Assembly: GCA_022511505.1 (NCBI GenBank)
Contig: JAFLTK010000037.1
Coordinates: forward strand, 1-10,108
DNA from: Muribaculaceae bacterium
Lineage (GTDB): Bacteria > Bacteroidota > Bacteroidia > Bacteroidales > Muribaculaceae
Direction: 5' to 3'
Length of the DNA stretch: 10,108 bases
Shown here: piece after piece, positions 1-6,678 of the stretch
Position numbering within the stretch: the stretch's first letter is position 1
How the letters are laid out: the number at the start of each line of letters is the position of its first letter
Made by a program: the position numbers and the translations under genes
The notes under the pieces: model-generated
What the model saw: only the letters and a program-made list of their open reading frames with translations
Told to the model about the DNA's origin: nothing
Database searches by the model: none

Positions 1-1076
1 TCCACGCCATGGGCGAACTCGAATATTATGTCATCTCGCCGGCAACCGACTCGTTCCCGGCCGTTGACCAGCGCGGCTACCACGAGAGCGAGCCGTTTGC
101 CAAACACAACGGCTTCCGCGCCCGCTGCATGGCAACAATCGCCTCGATTGGCGGCGCCATCAAGTATGGACACTCTGAGGTGGGCAACTTCACCCTCGAC
201 GGCATGATTTATGAGCAGAACGAGATTGAGTTCCTGCCGGTCGATGCCCGTAATGCCGCCGACCAATTGCTGTTGGCCAAATGGGTCATCCGCTCGCTGG
301 CCCACCGCGAGGGACTCAACGTTACCTTTGCTCCCAAAATTACCGCCGGCAAAGCCGGGTCGGGACTGCATTTCCACACTCGCCTGATGCGCGACGGCCG
401 CAACGTCATGATAGAAGTCGACGACGAGGGCAACAACGTCTTGAGCAACGACGCCCGCCGTCTGATTGCCGGCATGATGGTGACCGCCCGCTCGCTGACC
501 GCCTTTGGCAACATGATTCCAACCTCCTACTTCCGCCTCGTGCCCCATCAGGAGGCACCGACAAGCGTCTGCTGGGGCGACCGCAACCGCTCGGTGCTCG
601 TGCGCGTGCCTCTTGGATGGACTGCCGGCAGCGATATGTGTGAACTCGCCAATCCGGGCCGCTCCGGTCAGCAACGACAATACACCTCGCGCCAGACGGT
701 CGAAATCCGCAGCGCCGACGCCTCGGCCGACATCTACCTCTTTCTCGCCGGGCTTGCCGTGGCGGCTACCCTCGGCTTCACCATGGGCGACGAGGCGCTC
801 GAGATTGCCCGCCGCACCTACGTCGACATCAACATCCACGCCAAGGGGGCCGACGAGCGACGCATGGCTCTCGAGTCGCTCCCGGCGTCGTGTACCGAAA
901 GCGCCGACGTCCTCGAGAAAGACCGCGCCATCTATGAGGCAAACGGCATTTTCAACCCCGCCGTCATCGACGCCGTCATTGCCCGACTCCGCGCCATTGG
1001 CGACGTTCCCTCGGCCGACCAAATCTCGCCCGACCGAATGATGGAGTTTGTAAAGAAATATTTTTATTGTGGCTGA
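1..1076 (+). CDS. glnA: Glutamine synthetase, GSI-like (5' end outside window)
   Basis: Glutamine synthetase makes glutamine from glutamate, ammonia and ATP in the cytoplasm and is the main entry point for ammonia nitrogen. The frame is open to the left edge (codons for His-Ala precede the Met at 9), so that Met is internal. About 355 residues remain of a family usually near 500; the N-terminal beta-grasp domain is missing. Numbering from that Met, visible family motifs are GELEYYV (2-8, metal/glutamate-binding strand), the GKAGSGLHFH stretch (114-123, with the metal-ligand His), EAPTSVCWGDRNRSVLVRVP (182-201, ATP/glutamate-binding arginines) and VEIRSADASADIY (231-243). The sequence and its YFYCG end closely match what I recall of the Bacteroides GSI-like enzyme. 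A related GS-fold ligase is possible but less likely. No terminator with a U-tract follows; the spacer is an inverted repeat. Confidence 0.93.
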   Translation, partial: HAMGELEYYVISPATDSFPAVDQRGYHESEPFAKHNGFRARCMATIASIGGAIKYGHSEVGNFTLDGMIYEQNEIEFLPVDARNAADQLLLAKWVIRSLAHREGLNVTFAPKITAGKAGSGLHFHTRLMRDGRNVMIEVDDEGNNVLSNDARRLIAGMMVTARSLTAFGNMIPTSYFRLVPHQEAPTSVCWGDRNRSVLVRVPLGWTAGSDMCELANPGRSGQQRQYTSRQTVEIRSADASADIYLFLAGLAVAATLGFTMGDEALEIARRTYVDINIHAKGADERRMALESLPASCTESADVLEKDRAIYEANGIFNPAVIDAVIARLRAIGDVPSADQISPDRMMEFVKKYFYCG

Positions 1077-1093
1077 CACATTATTATATATAT

Positions 1094-1240
1094 TCGACGT
1101 TTCGCTAAGCTCAACGTCGAAGTTTAAAGTTTATAAGTTTAAAAGTTTAGAGATCGAAGAAATCTCAGATTCAATTCAAGCCAACTTTAAACTATAAACT
1201 CTAACTTTAAACTTCAATTCGAGCGAAGCGAGATTTGAAT
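1094..1240. repeat. Imperfect inverted-repeat element between glnA and ligA
   Basis: Nearly the whole 179-bp AT-rich spacer is internally repetitive. GAAGTTTAAAGTT at 1119-1131 is matched by its exact reverse complement at 1203-1215. Inward, AGTTTATAAGTTTAAAAGTT (1129-1148) pairs with 1183-1200 apart from two bulged bases. Outward, the arms carry related TTCGCT (1101-1106) and AGCGAA (1222-1227) blocks. At the left end TCGACGTT (1094-1101) and AACGTCGA (1113-1120) form a second 8-bp stem, and GAGAT/ATCTC (1150-1154, 1162-1166) a small inner one. The layout suggests a palindromic dispersed element of REP or MITE type. It could also act as transcript-end structure for the glutamine synthetase mRNA. 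No TTTG/TAnnTTTG promoter for ligA stands out here. Confidence 0.7.
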
Positions 1241-1255
1241 AAACTTAAATAAACT

Positions 1256-3265
1256 ATGACCGAAATCAAGCAACGCATCGAGGGCCTTCGCGACAGCCTC
1301 AACGCCCATAACCACGCCTACTATGTCCTGAACGCGCCAACAATCAGCGACCGGGAGTTTGACATGATGATGAAAGAGCTCGAGGCGCTGGAGCGCGAAT
1401 ATCCGGAGTTTGACGACCCCTATTCGCCTACACATCGCGTGGGGTCAGACCTCACCAAAGGGTTCACCCAGGCGCGTCACATCTACCCGATGCTGTCGCT
1501 GGCCAACACCTACTCGGTCAGTGAGGTCGACGACTGGGTAGGACGAGTTGTCGACGGCCTCGGCGGCGAGATGCCGGTCTTGGTTGGCGAAATGAAGTTT
1601 GACGGGACGTCGATTTCGCTTATCTATGAGCATGGACGTCTTGTTCGCGCCGTCACTCGCGGCGACGGGGAGGTTGGCGACGTCGTGACCGACAATGTGT
1701 TGACTATTAAAAGTATTCCCTTGCAACTGCGTGGCGACGATATTCCCGAGCGATTTGAGATTCGAGGCGAGATTGTGTTGCCGTGGAAAGCGTTTGACCG
1801 CCTGAACTTGGAGCGCGAACAGGCCGGCGAGCCGCTGTTTGCCAACCCTCGCAATGCCGCCTCGGGCACGTTAAAGATGCAAAACTCGGCCGAGGTTGCC
1901 CGCCGCGGTCTCGACGCGGTATTCTATTACCTGATTGGCGACAACCTGCCCTGTGACAACCACTATGACAACATGATGGTTGCCCGGCGCTGGGGCTTCA
2001 AGGTCAGCGACACGATGACTCTGTTACACTCGATTGCCGAGGTCGATGAATATATAACCCATTGGGACACAGCGCGTCGCGAACTACCGATGGCAACCGA
2101 CGGACTCGTGTTCAAGGTCAACTCCCTGCGCATGCAGCGCAACCTTGGCTTCACCGCCAAGTCGCCTCGATGGGCCATCGCCTACAAGTTTGCCGCCGAG
2201 CGCGCGCTGACGCGCCTCGAGTTTGTGTCCTTTGAAGTGGGGCGCACCGGCGTCATCACTCCCGTGGCCAACCTCGACCCGGTACTGCTCTCGGGAACCA
2301 TCGTCAAGCGAGCATCGCTCCACAACGCCGACATCATCGAGCGCCTCGACATCCATGACCATGACATGGTATATGTCGAGAAAGGCGGCGAAATCATCCC
2401 CAAAATCACCGGCGTCGACACCGCTGCCCGTAAGGCCGACGCGATGCCAGTTCGTTTTGTGAAGACCTGCCCGGCGTGTGGCGCAACGCTTGAGCGCGAC
2501 CCCGGCGAGGCCGCTTGGTTCTGCCCCAACAAGTGGGGATGCCGGCCGCAACAGATTGGCCGCATCGAGCACTACGTAGGCCGACGCATGATGAACATCG
2601 ACGGTATTGGCGACGAGACCGCTCGCCTTCTGGTCGAGAACCGCATGATAGCCGATGTTGCCGACCTTTACAACCTTCGCGCCGAGCAGATTGCCCGCCT
2701 CCCGGGATTTGCAATCAAGAGCGCCGAGCGCGTTGTCGACGGAATCCGCGCGTCGACCGAAGTCCCGTTTGAGCGCGTAATCTATGCCCTGTCAATACCC
2801 TACGTCGGCGAAACCGTCTCCAAGAAGATTGCTCGCGCCGTCAAGAACATGGACACCCTCCGCGCGATGACCGCCGAGCAACTGGAGGCCATCGAGGACG
2901 TTGGCCCGCGCATCGCCGAGGCAATCATCAACTTTTTCAGCGCCGAGAAAAATCGCGAAATCGTCGACCGTCTCGCCTCCGCCGGCGTAAAAATGGCCGT
3001 CGATGTCTCTGTAGACTCTCCCATTGGCGACGCCCTCGCCGGCAAGTCAATCGTCATCTCGGGCACGTTCAACCACCACTCCCGTGACGAGTACAAGGCG
3101 ATGATTGAGGCCCATGGCGGCAAAAACGTCGGCGCCATCTCCAAGAAAACCGACTTCATCCTCGCCGGGGCTAACATGGGTCCGTCCAAACTCGAGAAAG
3201 CCGGCAAACTCGGCATCCCTATCATCGACGAGGACACATTCCTGGCAATGCTCGACAATCACTAA
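1256..3265 (+). CDS. ligA: NAD-dependent DNA ligase LigA
   Basis: LigA seals nicks in duplex DNA during replication and repair, using NAD+ to adenylate its active-site lysine. The 669-residue length is normal and every domain is present. Domain Ia has Y22, D32 and D36, which bind the NMN part of NAD+. The nucleotidyltransferase core has catalytic K114 in KFDG, TRGDG (134-138), EIRGEI (168-173), FANPRNAASGTLK (195-207), TDGLVFK (281-287) and K311. An OB fold follows, then a zinc finger with C405, C408, C423 and C429, helix-hairpin-helix repeats at about 447-560, and a C-terminal BRCT domain (about 592-669) with GGKNVGAISKKTDFILAG. The ATG at 1256 gives the standard N-terminus; there is no obvious Shine-Dalgarno, as usual in Bacteroidetes. 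No key residue is missing. A 5-bp stem (ACCGG 3266-3270, CCGGT 3279-3283) starts right after the stop codon but has no T-tract. Confidence 0.98.
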   Translation: MTEIKQRIEGLRDSLNAHNHAYYVLNAPTISDREFDMMMKELEALEREYPEFDDPYSPTHRVGSDLTKGFTQARHIYPMLSLANTYSVSEVDDWVGRVVDGLGGEMPVLVGEMKFDGTSISLIYEHGRLVRAVTRGDGEVGDVVTDNVLTIKSIPLQLRGDDIPERFEIRGEIVLPWKAFDRLNLEREQAGEPLFANPRNAASGTLKMQNSAEVARRGLDAVFYYLIGDNLPCDNHYDNMMVARRWGFKVSDTMTLLHSIAEVDEYITHWDTARRELPMATDGLVFKVNSLRMQRNLGFTAKSPRWAIAYKFAAERALTRLEFVSFEVGRTGVITPVANLDPVLLSGTIVKRASLHNADIIERLDIHDHDMVYVEKGGEIIPKITGVDTAARKADAMPVRFVKTCPACGATLERDPGEAAWFCPNKWGCRPQQIGRIEHYVGRRMMNIDGIGDETARLLVENRMIADVADLYNLRAEQIARLPGFAIKSAERVVDGIRASTEVPFERVIYALSIPYVGETVSKKIARAVKNMDTLRAMTAEQLEAIEDVGPRIAEAIINFFSAEKNREIVDRLASAGVKMAVDVSVDSPIGDALAGKSIVISGTFNHHSRDEYKAMIEAHGGKNVGAISKKTDFILAGANMGPSKLEKAGKLGIPIIDEDTFLAMLDNH

Positions 3266-3321
3266 ACCGGCTCCTTATCCGGTGCCTAAATGGTAACTAA
3301 TTATAAAATCGCTTAAAATTT

Positions 3322-3353
3322 GTTGCATAATCATTAGCAAATTCCTACCTTTG
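3322..3353 (+). promoter_or_regulatory. Bacteroidetes-type promoter of the beta-barrel gene
   Basis: The -7 element TACCTTTG (3346-3353) fits TAnnTTTG. It lies 20 nt after a TTG -33 core (3323-3325, in GTTG); an overlapping TTTG at 3319-3322 is 23 nt away. Transcription would start near 3360, giving a leader of about 22 nt before the ATG at 3383. Confidence 0.75.
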
Positions 3354-3382
3354 CAAAAACGTTCAACTAAAGATATTAGAAA

Positions 3383-4006
3383 ATGAAACTTTTACGCGTA
3401 TTTATCGCCACCATTATTATGGTCGTTGGCGCATCAGCCGCCACCACGGCATCGGCCCAGTTCCGCTTCGGTGTAAAAGCCGGTGTCAACATCTCCCATC
3501 TCAGTTTTAGCGAAAAAGCCTTGGAAGACGTGTTCAGTAAAGATAATCAGGCAGGTTTTACCGGCGGTATTATGGCCGAGTTCACCGTGCCCTTGATTGG
3601 CGTTGGTGCCGACGTTTCGGCTATGTATGTTCGCCGCAACGCACAATATATGGCCGAGAAAGGATTTGAAACCGACCAGCGCGACTATATCGAAATCCCC
3701 GTTAACCTTAAGTGGAAGATTTCAATCCCCGCTGCCGGCAACATCGTCAGCCCCTATATCTTCACCGGTCCCTCCTTTGCTATCCTCGCAAGCAAAAAAG
3801 CAATCGTTAATGCCTACGAAAACAAAGCCGTTGACACCTCTTGGAACGTTGGCGTCGGCCTCCAGTTCGTCAACCATCTACAGATTGGTGCCAGCTATGC
3901 CATCGGTATGAACAAGACTATCAAGTCATTGACACCCCTGCCCAACGGCGAATACGTCGGTGCCCGCTCCAACTATTGGACCATCACCGCCGCCTGGCTC
4001 TTCTAA
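3383..4006 (+). CDS. Small outer-membrane beta-barrel protein (PorT-like / OMP_b-brl family)
   Basis: This 207-residue protein has a clear Sec signal peptide (MKLLRVF, then a hydrophobic run to about residue 20) with a likely cut after ASA at residue 25. The mature protein opens with FRFGVKAGVNISHLSF, the usual first strand of the small porin-like barrels of Bacteroidetes. Alternating polar and hydrophobic residues recur in strand-length blocks, for example 73-85, 112-119, 155-165 and 199-207, and the chain ends in Phe, as outer-membrane barrels usually do for BAM recognition. It probably forms an 8-stranded barrel in the outer membrane. Ligand and role cannot be read from sequence; the family includes structural, adhesion and immunogenic proteins. 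It stands alone, with its own promoter upstream and a strong terminator downstream, so it is probably monocistronic. Confidence 0.88.
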   Translation: MKLLRVFIATIIMVVGASAATTASAQFRFGVKAGVNISHLSFSEKALEDVFSKDNQAGFTGGIMAEFTVPLIGVGADVSAMYVRRNAQYMAEKGFETDQRDYIEIPVNLKWKISIPAAGNIVSPYIFTGPSFAILASKKAIVNAYENKAVDTSWNVGVGLQFVNHLQIGASYAIGMNKTIKSLTPLPNGEYVGARSNYWTITAAWLF

Positions 4007-4030
4007 AAGACCACTTCAATTTCACTCAAT

Positions 4031-4066
4031 AAAGGCTACACCGCCCCCGGGCCCTGTAGCCTTTTC
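4031..4066 (+). terminator. Intrinsic terminator of the beta-barrel gene
   Basis: AAAGGCTACA (4031-4040) pairs over 10 bp with TGTAGCCTTT (4055-4064). The loop is GC-rich (4041-4054) and the stem is followed by TTTTCTATTATT. It begins 25 nt after the stop codon at 4006. Confidence 0.9.
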
Positions 4067-4155
4067 TATTATTATGTGGACGCGATTCATCGCGCACTCT
4101 ACCGGATAGCCATGTTTTGAGACACCTTCTTCAGAACACTACCTCTATAAACAAT

Positions 4156-4217
4156 AACACGGGGGTTGACCATGGGCCTACGAGCGGTCAAAACCCGTGT
4201 TACGTTCAACCCCCGTG
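4156..4217. repeat. Three-arm competing inverted repeats
   Basis: Arm A (4156-4171, AACACGGGGGTTGACC) is matched by arm B (4186-4201, GGTCAAAACCCGTGTT) as an inverted repeat with 14 of 16 positions paired. Arm A also contains CACGGGGGTTGA (4158-4169), whose perfect 12-bp reverse complement TCAACCCCCGTG forms arm C (4206-4217). A-B and A-C pairing exclude each other, the geometry of an attenuator-like switch. Simple decay of a repeated sequence would look the same. Confidence 0.7.
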
Positions 4218-4351
4218 GCCGCCTACCCTCGACGAAGGTACCCTCGACGAAGGAACTGCGTCAGGATTACGCGAAAATTTTCGATGAGGTTGCCCTTGAA
4301 TATAAACCGGGAATGGGAAAATGTGGTCTCTTTAATCGTAACGACGACTGA
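4172..4351 (+). CDS. Doubtful 59-residue open reading frame
   Basis: From the ATG at 4172 the frame runs 59 codons to TGA. The product is basic at the N-terminus (LRAVKTRVTFNPRGR), contains the duplicated pentapeptide PSTKV/PSTKE (19-28) and ends in a more ordinary stretch (ELRQDYAKIFDEVALEY). I recognise no family. There is no signal peptide, no promoter of the local type, and several codons rare in the neighbouring genes (CTA, CGA, GTA). It overlaps all three inverted-repeat arms or their edges. A second frame at 4197-4382 is equally long, which argues against selection for coding. It may be a remnant or spurious. Confidence 0.15.
   Translation: MGLRAVKTRVTFNPRGRLPSTKVPSTKELRQDYAKIFDEVALEYKPGMGKCGLFNRNDD
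4224..4253. repeat. Perfect 15-bp tandem duplication
   Basis: TACCCTCGACGAAGG occurs twice back to back, at 4224-4238 and 4239-4253, with no mismatch. The unit is 15 bp, so it keeps any reading frame. This suggests a recent slippage or recombination event. Confidence 0.9.
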
Positions 4352-4487
4352 TGGCTTTGACAACCACGGGAATGGTCCATAATGAGTAAAAAACGATATC
4401 TGAGCCTGTGTTTTCGATAATTATATCAAAGCATGCTTTTATTCATTATTTACAACTATCTGATTATCAATATTTTACCCCCCCCCT

Positions 4488-4509
4488 AAAATTTTTTGAC
4501 AAAAATTTT
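4488..4509. repeat. AT-only hairpin following a C9 run
   Basis: AAAATTTTT (4488-4496) and AAAAATTTT (4501-4509) form a 9-bp stem with loop TGAC. Immediately upstream is an unbroken run of nine C (4478-4486). Both lie 30-60 bp upstream of the -33 element of the lipoprotein promoter. Confidence 0.6.
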
Positions 4510-4539
4510 CTAAATTTCTTAAAAAATCTCCACAAAATA

Positions 4540-4571
4540 TTTGCAAGACTCCAAAATCTGTTCTAATTTTG
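4540..4571 (+). promoter_or_regulatory. Bacteroidetes-type promoter of the WG-repeat lipoprotein
   Basis: TTTG (4540-4543), 20 nt, then TAATTTTG (4564-4571) is a full match to the Bacteroidetes -33/-7 consensus. The predicted start near 4578 leaves a leader of about 50 nt before the ATG at 4628. It also shows that a TTG start at 4541 inside the -33 box cannot be the real start. Confidence 0.85.
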
Positions 4572-4627
4572 CGGAACCTAAACACTTTCTATTATTCTAT
4601 TCATCAATTGCATTATTCTTTAACGCC

Positions 4628-6313
4628 ATGAAATTGTTAGTAAAATTACTGCCTATTGCAGTGCTCTTTGGCTTGCTAACATCTTGCAGCAGCAATTCTG
4701 GTAGCAAAGACATTTTTGAGCAAGTGCAATATCTTCCGGTCCAACTGGAAGAGACAGGGAATTGGAGTTTTATGAAACCCGACGGAACAATTGTTTCCGA
4801 AGGCGAGTTTGTCAACCAGCCCTCGATGGTTATCAACAACCATTTCACCATCAAAGAAGGGGCCGGGTATTCAGTGTATCACATCACCGACAAGGGCTAT
4901 GAACGAGTGCCCGGGTGTTCCAACTTAAAATTTGCCGGCTATATGTCCAACGGGATAATTCCGATTGTCAGAAATCGGGAGCGCATCACCTACGTCGACT
5001 CCAAAGGCCGCGACAAATTTGTCCTCGAACCTATAAACGGCAAGGAAATAACCTACTGCGAACCGGGCTTCAGCGAGGGCCTCGCTTGGATTGTCGATGA
5101 AGAAAACCATTGGGGATTTATCGATACCGATGGTAATGTAGTCATCGAGCCGAAATATGATGCCGCGCTGCCATTCTCTGAAGGTTATTCGCTTGTCACT
5201 CGCGGGACCAACGACGACATGCAAATCAACGTCATCGATGCCAACGACAAGCTACTGTTCAAGTATCGCAAGACTTGGGTGCCCATCACGACGGCATTCC
5301 ACGAGGGTGTAACCGTGATTCGTAACGACAACGGCCGCATCGCCTTCCTCAACACCAAGCGAGAACTTGACGAGTGTCCCCGCAAGGTGCGCAACGTCTG
5401 TGACTATAATAAAAAATACTATGTGTTCACTGACCGCGAGAACCATCGTGGCGTGGCTCGTCGCAGCGACCACGAGGTTATCATCAACCCGTCATACGAG
5501 TCAATCCGCATCCTGCCGGGCGACAAGTTCCTCTGTGAGATGAGCAACGAGAACTACAGCGTTCGCAACGCCGACAATGAAATTCTTTATGACTTCAACC
5601 AATACAGTCAGGTCAAATATTTCAGCTCCTCGTTCCAGTATATCGCCAACACCGACCGTTTCAAACTCGCCGGCGACACTTACGATAAACCGACTCGTGG
5701 CGCCTCGTTTGTCTCCTACGGACAGTTTGCTTACGCCTCAAATGTCCCCTGCTCTGACTTCTTTGACCTCGGTGACATGGCGTTGAACATTGCCGAAATG
5801 TATCGACAAAACGGTATCGGTAAATACACCATCGGCAAGAGCCCGGCCCAACTGTTCCGCGAGCCCTCGCTCTACACCTCGACAAGCGATGTCACCTTCA
5901 ACGAAGGCAGCCGCTACCTTTGGTCCTACAAGCAGACAGTCTCTTTCAACGATAATATCTCCAAGTACATCTATGACGAGGAAAGCTATGCCTCCAACTT
6001 TGTTTGGAACAAAAACGCCGAGGTAGAGCGAGTCAAGGTCAGCGTCCGCGCCGACATTGAATTGGGCATGTCAGCCGTTCGTGCTGTTGCCAATGCCTTT
6101 GCCGACAAAGGGTACTCTGAGATAAGATCAACGACAACAGACTCCACCTGCACCATCTCGATGCAGAAAGGCAACTTTGCCATCGACATCGCCTCAAACC
6201 CCAGCAGCAAGGCCCTCCTTGTAGAGTGCTATGCCCACACCGGCGAGTCGCGCAACAACATCAACAGCACCATCATCGGTCCCGACGGAACTGATGCGCT
6301 GGCCAAACGATAG
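4628..6313 (+). CDS. WG-repeat lipoprotein
   Basis: The 561-residue product begins with a lipoprotein signal: MKLLVKLL, a hydrophobic core, and lipobox LTSC with the lipidated Cys at 20, followed by a Ser/Gly/Asn linker. The first half carries WG-type beta repeats (WG_beta_rep family). The clearest is HWGFIDTDGNVVIEPKYDAALPF (161-183); weaker copies lie near 45-60 (NWSFMKPDGTIV), 120-135, 236-250 and 273-292 (NPSYESIRIL). Residues from about 360 to 561 are a separate, unrecognised region. It includes a Tyr/Ser/Asn-rich part (about 410-460) and an alpha/beta-looking tail (466-535). It should sit in the cell envelope, but its function and partners are unknown; WG repeats are thought to be binding scaffolds. 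An upstream in-frame TTG at 4541 would add 29 residues but lies in the promoter, and the ATG at 4628 gives a textbook lipoprotein signal. It is followed by a spacer and a terminator, so probably monocistronic. Confidence 0.85.
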   Translation: MKLLVKLLPIAVLFGLLTSCSSNSGSKDIFEQVQYLPVQLEETGNWSFMKPDGTIVSEGEFVNQPSMVINNHFTIKEGAGYSVYHITDKGYERVPGCSNLKFAGYMSNGIIPIVRNRERITYVDSKGRDKFVLEPINGKEITYCEPGFSEGLAWIVDEENHWGFIDTDGNVVIEPKYDAALPFSEGYSLVTRGTNDDMQINVIDANDKLLFKYRKTWVPITTAFHEGVTVIRNDNGRIAFLNTKRELDECPRKVRNVCDYNKKYYVFTDRENHRGVARRSDHEVIINPSYESIRILPGDKFLCEMSNENYSVRNADNEILYDFNQYSQVKYFSSSFQYIANTDRFKLAGDTYDKPTRGASFVSYGQFAYASNVPCSDFFDLGDMALNIAEMYRQNGIGKYTIGKSPAQLFREPSLYTSTSDVTFNEGSRYLWSYKQTVSFNDNISKYIYDEESYASNFVWNKNAEVERVKVSVRADIELGMSAVRAVANAFADKGYSEIRSTTTDSTCTISMQKGNFAIDIASNPSSKALLVECYAHTGESRNNINSTIIGPDGTDALAKR

Positions 6314-6486
6314 AACTATTCCTGCTAACTTAACATAGCACATATCACTTAATTAGCCCTATTTAATCTACAAATCTATCCCGAGTAATCACTATTTATG
6401 CACATTTTACCCTTTTAATTTGACGCAAGAAAGCCTTTATCTTTAAAATGTTCATGCTAAATCTATCTAAATATTGATTACCGAGA

Positions 6487-6519
6487 GGCCCGGCACTTTC
6501 CAAGCCGGGCCATTTTTTT
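6487..6519 (+). terminator. Intrinsic terminator
   Basis: GGCCCGGC (6487-6494) pairs perfectly with GCCGGGCC (6504-6511) across a 9-nt loop and is followed by A and seven T (6513-6519). It lies about 170 bp after the lipoprotein stop codon, so either that mRNA has a long 3' UTR or a short separate RNA ends here. Confidence 0.9.
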
Positions 6520-6614
6520 CGTCGGGGGAAATGGCGGGAACAACACGACGGGTTGGATGGATGGAGAGATGGCGGCGGGCGTTCACTCGGCCGACGGGGA
6601 ATTGTTGGATGGTT

Positions 6615-6646
6615 TTTGCTTAAGTAAATAATTTTTAGTAATTTTG
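6615..6646 (+). promoter_or_regulatory. Bacteroidetes-type promoter of the large secreted protein
   Basis: TTTG (6615-6618), 20 nt, then TAATTTTG (6639-6646). Both boxes and the spacing equal those of the promoter at 4540-4571, and both are followed by a GCGG-containing start region. Predicted start is near 6653, leaving a leader of about 26 nt before the ATG at 6679. Confidence 0.85.
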
Positions 6647-6678
6647 GCGGCAAGTGAAACATTAATTCCAATCTATAG

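Larger units (their letters stand above)
4065..4540. other. 476-bp spacer with structured repeats and no convincing gene
   Basis: No recognisable protein family is encoded here on either strand. Contents in order: a small hairpin CGCGA-TTCA-TCGCG (4081-4094); three mutually competing inverted-repeat arms (4156-4217); a 15-bp tandem duplication (4224-4253); a weak 59-codon open frame (4172-4351); a run of nine C (4478-4486); and an AT hairpin (4488-4509). The left part (to about 4380) has base composition like coding DNA, while 4385-4540 is very AT-rich. I find no TAnnTTTG promoter between the terminator and 4156. The region may be a decayed gene or mobile-element remnant, or a dispersed non-coding repeat. 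Confidence 0.6.
6314..6678. other. Spacer: terminator, G-rich stretch and promoter
   Basis: The left part (6314-6480) is AT-rich with no recognised gene. A strong hairpin terminator lies at 6487-6519. From 6521 to 6612 the plus strand turns sharply G-rich, with five runs of three or more G and a 9-bp direct repeat GTTGGATGG (6552-6560 and 6604-6612). The promoter for the large secreted protein follows at 6615-6646. No protein-coding gene is convincing on either strand. Confidence 0.7.

Noticed and set aside
281..1041. Alternative plus-strand frames inside the glutamine synthetase
   Set aside because: They are Arg/Pro/Ser-rich shadow frames overlapping a conserved enzyme.
9..1076. Glutamine synthetase starting at the ATG at 9
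   Set aside because: The residue aligns to an internal Met of the enzyme and the frame is open to the window edge, so the gene is truncated by the window, not short.
1077..1255. CRISPR array or tRNA in the repetitive glnA-ligA spacer
   Set aside because: The repeats are inverted and irregular with no equal-length spacers, and no cloverleaf or CCA end is visible.
2084..2572. 162-residue minus-strand frame and several others inside ligA
   Set aside because: They lie wholly inside an intact, full-length ligA and result from its GC-rich third positions.
4541..4627. Longer N-terminus for the WG-repeat lipoprotein from a TTG at 4541
   Set aside because: The TTG lies inside the -33 box and the added 29 residues overlap the -7 box and the predicted start. 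The ATG at 4628 gives a perfect lipoprotein signal.
6419..6445. Promoter TTTG (6419-6422) with TATCTTTA (6438-6445) for a small RNA
   Set aside because: The spacing is only 15 nt and the -7 box lacks the final G, so the match to consensus is too weak to call.
6396..6671. 91-residue minus-strand frame across the terminator and promoter before the secreted-protein gene
   Set aside because: It spans a strong plus-strand terminator and promoter, is Pro/Ser/Arg-rich and has no recognisable domain.
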